Shown here in pieces: positions 1 through 5,541 of a stretch of DNA of 5,756 nucleotides. Under the pieces are notes generated by a model. That model was not told the origin of the DNA, searched no databases, and was given only the letters and a program-made list of their open reading frames with translations. Numbering within the stretch: position 1 is the stretch's first letter; each line of letters begins with the position of its first letter. Position numbers and translations under genes: made by a program. The stretch is from Halobacteriales archaeon QS_9_70_65 (GTDB lineage: Archaea; Halobacteriota; Halobacteria; Halobacteriales; Haloarculaceae): contig PXSC01000153.1 of assembly GCA_003023535.1 (NCBI GenBank), forward strand, positions 1 through 5,756, read 5' to 3'.

Positions 1-1049
1 CGAGCGACGACCTCCAGGGCAGCCTCGCGGAGGTGGGGTCGCGGTTCGACTTCGGCGAGTACGAGATCGAGGCCTACCTCGCGGTGCTGGAGCACGGCCG
101 GCTGACCGCCTCGGAGATCGCCGAACGGACCGACATCCCGCAGCCGCGGGTGTACGATACGGTCAGGAGCCTCTCGGAGAACGGGCTGGTCGAGCTGCGG
201 GAGTCACGCCCGATGCAGGTGCTGGCGGTCGACCCCGAGGAGGCCTTCTCCGACGTCCAGTCGACGCTGTCGACGCTCGTGGGCGGCCTCTCGGAGCGGT
301 ACAGCCGGCCGACGCGGGACTCGGAGGCCGTCTCGCTGGTGAAGTCCCGACAGACCGTCCTGCGGTACATCGAGGAGGTGATCGCGACCGCGGACTACGA
401 GCTGGTGCTGTCGCTGACGCCGGACCTGCTCGCTCGGTACGAGGAGCAGCTGGCCGAGCGCCGCGACGCCGGCGTCACCATCGAGCTGCTGTTGGCGCCG
501 GCGGCGGACGTGCCGGCGCCGTCGGAGTACCACTACGCCGGCGTGGCGACGGAGGTCCGGGCCCGTCGCGGCGTCACCACGCCGGTCGTCGCCGTCGGCG
601 ACGGCACGTACTCCGTCTACACCACCCGCGAGGGGCTGCAGGCCGACGGCGACCGTTACGGGGTCATCTTCAACCGCTCGGAGCTGGGCTTTCTCGTCTC
701 CGGCTTCCTCAACACCGTCGTCTGGACGTCGGCGACGACGCTGGCCGACACCCGGAACGGCCGTCCGTTCCCGCGGCGCTACGCGACGGTCCGCCGCTGC
801 GTCGAGGACCTCGACGGCGACGACGGCCAGTTCCACGCCACCGTCCGGGGCCGGGACATCGAAACCGGCGAGCGGCGAACGGTCGGCGGCGCCGTCGTCG
901 ACGTCTCCGTCGGCACCAACCGCGAGACCGCCGCCGTCACCATCGAGACCGACGACGGCCGCGTCGACGTCGGGGGGCAGGTGGCCGCCCTCGAAGACAT
1001 CGAAGCCTACGAGATCGCCGTCGACCGGGAGGCGCCGCCGGAACTATAA
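1..1049 (+). CDS. trmB: TrmB-family sugar-responsive transcriptional regulator (5' end cut by window)
   Basis: Cytoplasmic DNA-binding regulator; haloarchaeal TrmB proteins control glycolytic and gluconeogenic genes according to sugar supply. Numbering from the first full codon at base 3, 348 residues are visible. An N-terminal winged helix-turn-helix spans about 12-75 (GEYEIEAYLAVLE, then a recognition-helix region around IPQPRVYDTVRSL and a wing at ELRESRP). A linker around 80-108 leads to the TrmB sensor part: a phospholipase-D-like fold about 110-250 and a beta-rich C-terminal domain about 255-345. Start: the frame is open to the left edge, and the residues SDDLQGSLAEVGSRF look like the normal first helix, so the true ATG probably lies just left of base 1. 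The GTG at 33 would still keep most of the HTH but drops that helix, and I do not prefer it. The stop is TAA at 1047-1049. The next gene is ppc on the same strand, 79 bp on, with its own promoter. Family call is firm; the effector sugar and targets are inferred. Confidence 0.9.
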   Translation, partial: SDDLQGSLAEVGSRFDFGEYEIEAYLAVLEHGRLTASEIAERTDIPQPRVYDTVRSLSENGLVELRESRPMQVLAVDPEEAFSDVQSTLSTLVGGLSERYSRPTRDSEAVSLVKSRQTVLRYIEEVIATADYELVLSLTPDLLARYEEQLAERRDAGVTIELLLAPAADVPAPSEYHYAGVATEVRARRGVTTPVVAVGDGTYSVYTTREGLQADGDRYGVIFNRSELGFLVSGFLNTVVWTSATTLADTRNGRPFPRRYATVRRCVEDLDGDDGQFHATVRGRDIETGERRTVGGAVVDVSVGTNRETAAVTIETDDGRVDVGGQVAALEDIEAYEIAVDREAPPEL

Positions 1050-1050
1050 A

Positions 1051-1083
1051 CCGTGAACCGTGAACTCGGGTCCGAGTGAGTTC
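1051..1083. promoter_or_regulatory. Tandem 7-mer plus dyad, candidate TrmB-type operator upstream of ppc
   Basis: Between trmB and ppc there is an exact tandem repeat of ccgtgaa (1051-1057 and 1058-1064), followed by a nested dyad: gaactc (1062-1067) mirrored by gagttc (1078-1083), and inside it actcgg (1064-1069) mirrored by ccgagt (1072-1077). Read as a half-site pair, AACT (1063-1066), seven bases, GAGTG (1074-1078) differs at two positions from TACT-N7/8-GAGTA, the motif I recall for haloarchaeal TrmB. It sits about 30 bp upstream of the ppc TATA box, where an archaeal activator would bind. The symmetry is seen directly; the identity of the protein that binds is inferred from the neighbouring gene. 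Confidence 0.45.
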
Positions 1084-1100
1084 TTCCGGCGTCGGTAGCC

Positions 1101-1106
1101 TTTACC
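1101..1106 (+). promoter_or_regulatory. TATA-like box of ppc
   Basis: TTTACC is the only AT-richer hexamer in this GC-rich gap. Its centre is about 25 bases before the ppc ATG, which fits an archaeal promoter making a transcript that starts at or almost at the start codon. No Shine-Dalgarno-like sequence precedes the ATG. Confidence 0.5.
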
Positions 1107-1128
1107 CCCTGGCCGGCCGAAACGTGGT

Positions 1129-3735
1129 ATGTCACTACACACCCGCGACGTCGAGCGCGACGTCGACGAGTTGAGTTCGCTGCTCGGCGAGGTGCTGGCC
1201 GAGCAGGCGTCGCCGGCGGCGCTGGAGACCGTCGAGACGCTCCGAACTAGCGCCATCGACTACCGCCGCGGCGAGACGGCCTCGCGGGCGCCGCTGCGGA
1301 CCGAGCTGGCGGGGCTGGAGCCGGAGACGCGGGAGGTCGTCGCCCGGGCGTTCGCCACCTACTTCGAGTTGCGGAACGTCGCCGAGGAGCGCGAGCGGGT
1401 CCGGGCGGTCCGGGAGGGTGTCCAGGCGGGGACGCTGGCCGACAGCGTCGCCGCCGCCGTCGAGCGGCTGGCCGACGCCGGCGCCGACGCCGCGACCGTC
1501 CGGCAGGTGCTCGACGACGTCCTCATCGAGCCGACGTTCACCGCCCACCCGACGGAGGCCCGTCGCAAGACGGTGAAGGCGAAGCTACGGTCGGTCGGCG
1601 AGCAGCTGCGGGCCCTCGACGAGCGGCGACTCACCGACCGCGAGCGCCGGCGGATCGAGCGGAAACTCGAGGCGGAGGTGACGAGCCTCTGGCAGACCCC
1701 ACAGATACGGGACCGGCGACCGGAGGTGACCGACGAGGCGCTGAACGTCCAGTGGTACCTCGAGAACACGCTGTTCGACGTCGTCGGGGACGTCTACGAC
1801 GAGCTGGAGGCGGCGCTGTCGGAGTTCTACCCCGGCGTCGAGGTGCCGAAGCTGTTCGAGTTCCGCTCGTGGGCCGGCAGCGACCGCGACGGCAACCCCT
1901 ACGTGACGCCGGACGTGACGACCGAGACGCTGCGGCGCCAGCGGGCGGCCGTTCTCGAGCGGTACCGCGAGGAGTGCAAGCGGCTGTCGGGCGTGCTGAG
2001 CCAGGACGACCGGACGCTGTCGACCGGCGAGCCGTTCGACGAGCGACTGGCCGCCGACGAGAAGCGGCTGCCGGAGGTCGCCGAGGCCGTCGCCGAGCGG
2101 TACCCCGGCGAGCCGTACCGCCAGAAGCTGAAGCTGATGCGCGAGCGGCTCGAGCGCGTCGGCGACGTCCGGCCGGGCGGCTACGACGACGCCGCGGAGC
2201 TGCTGGCGGACGTCGAGGCCATCGCCGACAGCCTCCGGGCCAACGGCGCCGAGGTCATCGCCGTCTCGCAGGTCGATCCCCTCGCCCGCCGCGTCGACAC
2301 CTTCGGCTTCACCTTCGCCAGCCTCGACCTGCGGGACCACCGGCGGAACCACACCGAGACGGTCGCGGCCGTCCTCGGGGCCGAGGGCGTCGACTACGCC
2401 GGGATGGACGAGGCCGAGCGCGCCGAGACGCTCACCGAGGCCGTTCTCCAGCCGGAGCCGGTCGTCGACGTCGGCGACCGTTCGGGGTACGGGGAGACGC
2501 CGGCGCGGGTGCTGCGGCGGTTCGAGGCCCTCGCGGAGTGGCAGCGGGAGTACGGCGTCGACGCCGTCGACACCTACTGCATCTCGATGACCGAGGAGCC
2601 GAGCCACGTCCTGGAGGTGCTGTTTCTCGCCGACCAGGCCGGCGTCGTCGACCTGCCGGGCCACTGCGGGCTCGACGTCGTCCCGCTTCTGGAAACCAAG
2701 TCCGCGCTGTCCGGCGCCCGCCGCATCATGGGGACGCTGTTCGAGAACGACGCCTACGCGGCGGCGCTCGCGGCCCGCGGCGACGTCCAGGAGGTGATGA
2801 TCGGCTACTCCGATTCCAACAAGGAAAACGGATTCCTGGCGGCCAACTGGTCGCTGTTCCGCAACCAGAAGCGGCTGGCGGCCATCGCCGACGACTTCGA
2901 CGTCGAACTGCGGCTGTTCCACGGCCGCGGCGGCTCCATCTCCCGCGGCGGCGGCTCGATGAACGAGGCGCTGCTGGCGCTGCCGACCGAGACGGTGACC
3001 GGTCAGGTGAAGTTCACCGAACAGGGCCGCCACCGGGCGCTGACCGACGGCGACGACGGGCCACCGGCCGGCAGCGACGACGCGATGGAGACGGCCGCCG
3101 CGGCCGCCCGCGAGGCCTACCGCGGGCTGCTCGACGCCGACGGCTTCGTCGCGTACTTCGAGAAGGCGACGCCCATCCGGGTCATCGAGGAGCTGAACCT
3201 CGGCTCCCGGCCGGCCTCCCGCTCCGGCGAGCGGTCGGTCGAGGATCTGCGGGCCATCCCGTGGGTGTTCGCCTGGACGCAGGCCCGCTGTATCGTCCCC
3301 GGCTGGTACGGCCTCGGCGCCGGCCTGGAGGCGTACCTTGAGTCGGGCGGCGACCGCGAGACGCTGCGGCGCTACTACGAGGAGTGGCCGTTCTTCCGGA
3401 CGACGATCGACAACGCCGCGCTGTCGCTGGCCCGGACCGACCTCGAAATCGCCGCCGAGTACGCCGACCTGGCGGCCAACCGCGAGGCGTTCTTTCCCCG
3501 CATCGAGCGCGAGTACGAGCGGGCCGTCGACCTCGTCGCCGACGTCGCCGGCCGGGACCACCTGCCGGCGAAGGAGTGGGTCGCGGAGAACCTCGAGCGC
3601 CGGAACCCGTACGTCGACCCGCTGAACCTGCTGCAGGCCCGACTGTTGGACCGCGAGACGCTCACCGACCGCGAGGACCGGACGCTCCGGCTGACGGTGA
3701 AAGGCATCGCCGCCGGAATGAAGTCGACGGGGTAG
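1129..3735 (+). CDS. ppc: Phosphoenolpyruvate carboxylase, bacterial type, with an internal gap
   Basis: Cytoplasmic anaplerotic enzyme: PEP + bicarbonate gives oxaloacetate + phosphate. It has 868 residues (E. coli 883). It is the long bacterial-type PEPC, not the short archaeal PpcA type. Visible motifs: FTAHPTEA 137-144 with catalytic His140; FRSWAGSDRDGNP 245-257; LDLR with Arg402; metal ligands Glu522 (PLLETK) and Asp562 (GYSDSNKENG); Lys565; the glycine-rich loop FHGRGGSISRGGG 597-609 with His598, Arg600 and Arg606; GSRPASR 692-698; LRAIPWVFAWTQ 707-718; and the C-terminal GIAAGMKSTG. The ATG at 1129 is chosen because the N-terminus matches the family and a TATA box lies about 25 bases upstream. 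Odd: between TEQG (ending 633) and YRG (664) only 30 residues remain where E. coli has 53, so the conserved EQGE...KYG segment is missing in frame. At the Asp-inhibitor site, Lys773 and Asn881 of E. coli are Arg769 and Ser866 here. Family certain; activity uncertain because of the gap. Confidence 0.95.
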   Translation: MSLHTRDVERDVDELSSLLGEVLAEQASPAALETVETLRTSAIDYRRGETASRAPLRTELAGLEPETREVVARAFATYFELRNVAEERERVRAVREGVQAGTLADSVAAAVERLADAGADAATVRQVLDDVLIEPTFTAHPTEARRKTVKAKLRSVGEQLRALDERRLTDRERRRIERKLEAEVTSLWQTPQIRDRRPEVTDEALNVQWYLENTLFDVVGDVYDELEAALSEFYPGVEVPKLFEFRSWAGSDRDGNPYVTPDVTTETLRRQRAAVLERYREECKRLSGVLSQDDRTLSTGEPFDERLAADEKRLPEVAEAVAERYPGEPYRQKLKLMRERLERVGDVRPGGYDDAAELLADVEAIADSLRANGAEVIAVSQVDPLARRVDTFGFTFASLDLRDHRRNHTETVAAVLGAEGVDYAGMDEAERAETLTEAVLQPEPVVDVGDRSGYGETPARVLRRFEALAEWQREYGVDAVDTYCISMTEEPSHVLEVLFLADQAGVVDLPGHCGLDVVPLLETKSALSGARRIMGTLFENDAYAAALAARGDVQEVMIGYSDSNKENGFLAANWSLFRNQKRLAAIADDFDVELRLFHGRGGSISRGGGSMNEALLALPTETVTGQVKFTEQGRHRALTDGDDGPPAGSDDAMETAAAAAREAYRGLLDADGFVAYFEKATPIRVIEELNLGSRPASRSGERSVEDLRAIPWVFAWTQARCIVPGWYGLGAGLEAYLESGGDRETLRRYYEEWPFFRTTIDNAALSLARTDLEIAAEYADLAANREAFFPRIEREYERAVDLVADVAGRDHLPAKEWVAENLERRNPYVDPLNLLQARLLDRETLTDREDRTLRLTVKGIAAGMKSTG

Positions 3736-3746
3736 GCACCTGGGGT

Positions 3747-3765
3747 CGGGTCACCCGCTGGTTTT
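3747..3765 (+). terminator. Possible ppc terminator: short dyad followed by T4
   Basis: Just after the ppc stop, cgggt (3747-3751) is mirrored by acccg (3753-3757) around one central base, and a TTTT run follows at 3762-3765. Archaeal termination depends mainly on T-runs, so this is the most plausible end for the ppc transcript. The one-base loop makes a true hairpin doubtful, and the same T-run also belongs to the uspA TATA box. Confidence 0.25.
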
Positions 3766-3767
3766 AA
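3762..3767 (+). promoter_or_regulatory. TATA box of the uspA-family gene
   Basis: TTTTAA is a good archaeal TATA-like element, centred about 28 bases before the ATG at 3793. That spacing predicts a leaderless or nearly leaderless transcript, so uspA has its own promoter and is not only read through from ppc. Confidence 0.65.
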
Positions 3768-3792
3768 TTCGAGGGGGCCGAAACCCCGAATT
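3766..3792. repeat. Imperfect inverted repeat between the uspA TATA box and its ATG
   Basis: The left arm aattcg-a-gggg (3766-3776) is mirrored by cccc-gaatt (3784-3792), with a single bulged base in the left arm. The dyad starts inside the TATA box and ends on the base before the ATG, so it covers the expected transcription start. A protein bound here would block initiation, which suggests a repressor operator. The symmetry is seen; the function is inferred. Confidence 0.4.
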
Positions 3793-4254
3793 ATGAGCCT
3801 CGAGACGGTACTCCTGGCAGTCGGCGAGCGCGACAAGGGTCGAACCGACCGACTCGCGGCGACGGCGGTCGACCTCGCGGGTCCCGCGGGCGCGACCGTA
3901 GCACTGAGCCACGTCTTCACGACCGAGGAGTACGACGCCGCCCAGCGGGACCTGGACGCCGACCCCGAAAGCGAGGTGACGCCGGATAGGGTGGCGAAAC
4001 GCTACGCCACCATCCGGACGCTGGGCGACGCCCTCGAGGCGGCCGGCGTCGACTTCGACTGGTACGGCCGTCTCGCCGACGACGAGGACGAGGAGGGAGG
4101 GGTCGTCGTCGACCTCGCCGAGGAGCTGGACGCCGACATGGTCGTCATCGGCGGCCGGAAGCGCTCGCCGGCCGGCAAGGCCGTCTTCGGGTCGACCGCC
4201 CAGGACATCCTGCTGGAGGCACCGTGTCCAGTCACCTTCGTCCGGGGGGAGTGA
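3793..4254 (+). CDS. UspA-family universal stress protein
   Basis: Single-domain Usp protein of 153 residues, the usual size, with the Rossmann-like alpha/beta fold expected to dimerise in the cytoplasm and, in many members, to bind ATP. The N-terminal strand ETVLLAVGERD (4-14) opens the fold. An acidic stretch (DDEDEE, about 96-101) lies before the last alpha/beta units, and the nucleotide loop is in VVIGGRKRSPAGKAVFGST (117-135). The classic ATP motif is G-x2-G-x9-G-S/T; here the first Gly is 120, the second Gly is Lys123, and Gly133-Ser134 close it. The strand CPVTFVR ends the domain. The ATG at 3793 fits both the family start and the TATA spacing. The gene converges with the small membrane-protein gene, 13 bp away. 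Its stress role is family knowledge only; haloarchaea carry many paralogues, so no symbol is given. Confidence 0.9.
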   Translation: MSLETVLLAVGERDKGRTDRLAATAVDLAGPAGATVALSHVFTTEEYDAAQRDLDADPESEVTPDRVAKRYATIRTLGDALEAAGVDFDWYGRLADDEDEEGGVVVDLAEELDADMVVIGGRKRSPAGKAVFGSTAQDILLEAPCPVTFVRGE

Positions 4255-4258
4255 CAGC

Positions 4259-4268
4259 GCCGGCCGGC
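4259..4268. repeat. 10-bp perfect GC palindrome between convergent genes
   Basis: gccggccggc lies in the 13-bp gap between the two convergent stop codons and its last base is the first base of the opposing stop. It could help end both transcripts, but there is no T-run on either strand, and such GC palindromes arise easily in DNA of this composition. The palindrome is seen; a terminator role is unsupported. Confidence 0.25.
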
Positions 4269-4537
4269 TACGGCTCCCGGCGTCTGGCGACGCGACCGAC
4301 GTACACCCCGGCGATCACCAGCATGACGACCAGCGCCGCCAGCGTCACGACCTGCGGCAGGTTCCCGTCCAGCAGCGCCAGCAGCAAGAACGGGGTCACG
4401 GCCGCCGCCGCGAGGAGGTGGACGCCGGTCACCAGCTGCGAGAGCGAGAACGGCCCGGGAACCGGCTCGCCGCCGGCGGCCGCGACGTCGTCGTACTCGG
4501 GGTCGAGGTACTCCTCGTCGTCATCGTCGTCGTCCAT
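4268..4537 (-). CDS. Small two-helix membrane protein with acidic N-terminus, unknown function
   Basis: I do not recognise this 89-residue protein. The first 30 residues are very acidic, beginning MDDDDDDEEY and then DPEYDD, followed by a Gly/Pro linker (GGEPVPGP). Two hydrophobic helices follow, about 35-56 (LVTGVHLLAAAAVTPFLLLALL) without the last residues counted exactly, and about 62-82 (VVTLAALVVMLVIAGVYVG). A short DGNLPQ turn separates them, and the C-terminus is basic (RVARRREP). The positive-inside rule puts both ends in the cytoplasm with the short turn outside. No catalytic motif is seen. The gene lies 43 bp downstream of the ROK gene on the same strand, and no TATA-like box precedes it, so it is probably co-transcribed with the ROK gene. 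The hydrophobic pattern and the strong acidic start make it a believable gene, while the overlapping plus-strand frame is only a Ser-rich shadow. Confidence 0.75.
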   Translation of the reverse strand: MDDDDDDEEYLDPEYDDVAAAGGEPVPGPFSLSQLVTGVHLLAAAAVTPFLLLALLDGNLPQVVTLAALVVMLVIAGVYVGRVARRREP

Positions 4538-4580
4538 GCGCCGGGTTGGGGCGCCGTTCTCCTGAGCCTGACGGCAGCCG

Positions 4581-5437
4581 TCACCGGCGGAGCCGCCGCC
4601 GGTCGCCGGTGCCGCCCGTCATCGCGCTGGCGAGGGCGCCCCGCAGCACCACGTCGTCGCCGAGCGTCGTGGGCCGTATCTCGGGGACGTTCGAGAACAC
4701 CCGCTCGGGGACCCGCTCGCGGAGCTCGCCCACCACGACCTCGGGGTTGCCGGTCGCGACGGCGCCGCCGACGTAGACGACGATGGGCGCGTAGGCGTCG
4801 ACCAGCGTCGCCACCCCGAGGGCGTTCCACTCGGCGACCCGCTCGAGGACGCGGTCGGCGAGGGGATCGTCGCCGGCGGCCGCGAAGACGTCGGCGGCGT
4901 CGAACTCCGACGACGACAGCGGCAGCTCCGTCGGCTCGCCGTCGTGGAGGTGCCGGGCGTACCGCGGAACCGACGACCCCGAGCAGTACGCCTCCCAGTG
5001 GCCGCGGCCGCCGCAGCCGCAGGTCATGGCGCCGTCGGGGTCGAGGGTGACGTGACCGAGCTCGCCGGCGTTGCCGTCCCACCCCGAGAGGACGTTGCCG
5101 TCGACGCAGACGCCGGCACCGATGCCCGAGGAGATGGTGAGGTAGGCCATGTCGTCGGGGTTGCGCTCGGCGTGGAACCGCCCGGGCCCTCGACGGTGCC
5201 GGCCGCGAGATCGAGCGGGCCGACGGAGCCGACCCCCGCGGCGGCGACGTCCCCGTGGTCGACGTCGGCCGCCTCGCAGGCCGCCCGCACCGCGTCCAGC
5301 ACCGCCTCGGTGACGGCGATCCCCGACGGCCCCTGTGGCGTCGGCCGGCGGTCCCGCCCGAGAACGGTCCCGTCGTCGTCGCCGACGACCGCCCGGACGT
5401 TCGTCGCCCCGAGGTCGACACCCGCGTAGTGTGCCAT
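4581..5437 (-). pseudogene. ROK-family glucokinase-like gene broken by an internal frame-shifting deletion
   Basis: ROK sugar kinases transfer phosphate from ATP to glucose or related sugars. The N-terminal part, from the ATG at 5437-5435 (MAHYAGVDLGATNVRAVVG), has the phosphate-binding DxGxT motif at residues 8-12 and runs intact to GPLDLAAGTVEGP at residue 85. The rest is in another frame, from about 5180 to the TGA at 4583-4581 (199 residues): RFHAERNPDDMAYLTISSG, the sugar-contact GNAGELGH, and the zinc region CGCGGRGHWEAYC. The two parts give 284 residues where the family has about 320-330. The missing block, estimated near 40 residues, normally carries the NLP segment and the catalytic Asp of the HND motif. 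The remaining shift means the lost length is 1 mod 3. As read, translation gives 85 native residues, 52 unrelated ones, and a stop at 5026-5024. The alternative is an assembly or sequencing error. Family call is firm; loss of function is likely if the sequence is correct. Confidence 0.85.
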
Positions 5438-5462
5438 CGGCCGAACGAGGGGAGCGCTCGGA

Positions 5463-5468
5463 CTTAAC
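5463..5468 (-). promoter_or_regulatory. Weak TATA-like box of the ROK gene
   Basis: On the minus strand GTTAAG is centred about 28 bases before the ROK ATG at 5437. It is a poor match to a strong archaeal TATA box, but it is the only AT-richer hexamer at the right distance for a leaderless start. Confidence 0.4.
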
Positions 5469-5512
5469 GGGCCTGGATTCCGGTCGCGACGTCCGGGCTT
5501 CGAGCCACGAGC

Positions 5513-5518
5513 ATATGT
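5513..5518 (+). promoter_or_regulatory. TATA-like box of the aldo/keto reductase gene
   Basis: ATATGT, within catatgta, is centred about 26 bases before the ATG at 5542, again matching a leaderless archaeal promoter. The rest of the 104-bp divergent gap is GC-rich. It holds two 8-bp palindromes, gagcgctc (5452-5459) and gtcgcgac (5483-5490). Confidence 0.5.
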
Positions 5519-5541
5519 ACCTCGCGGGACCATCGTCGCCC

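Noticed and set aside
33..35. GTG as the start codon of the TrmB gene
   Set aside because: The frame is open to the left edge and the ten preceding residues look like the normal first helix of the domain, so the start most likely lies outside the window.
1752..3341. 529-codon second plus-strand frame inside ppc
   Set aside because: Extremely Arg-rich, lacks the acidic bias of haloarchaeal proteins, and overlaps the clear PEPC motifs; a composition shadow.
1585..3561. 658-codon open frame on the minus strand across ppc
   Set aside because: Its wording is Arg/Gly/Val/Leu-rich and resembles no family; such long antisense frames are normal opposite GC-rich haloarchaeal genes. ppc on the plus strand explains the region.
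4494..4510. TrmB-motif look-alike (TACC-N8-GAGTA on the minus strand)
   Set aside because: It is fully explained by the codons for Tyr-Leu-Asp-Pro-Glu-Tyr inside the membrane-protein gene.
4224..4565. 113-codon plus-strand frame over the small membrane protein
   Set aside because: Ser-rich shadow of the Asp codons on the other strand and overlaps the end of uspA; the minus-strand frame has coherent helices and acidic bias.
5178..5186. Programmed frameshift joining the two ROK halves
   Set aside because: A -1 slip would restore the frame but not the missing segment of about 40 residues with the catalytic Asp, and no slippery heptamer is seen.
4429..5421. 330-codon minus-strand frame across the ROK gene
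   Set aside because: It overlaps both ROK halves but holds none of their motifs and is dominated by Arg, Pro, Ser and Thr. It is the third, non-coding frame.
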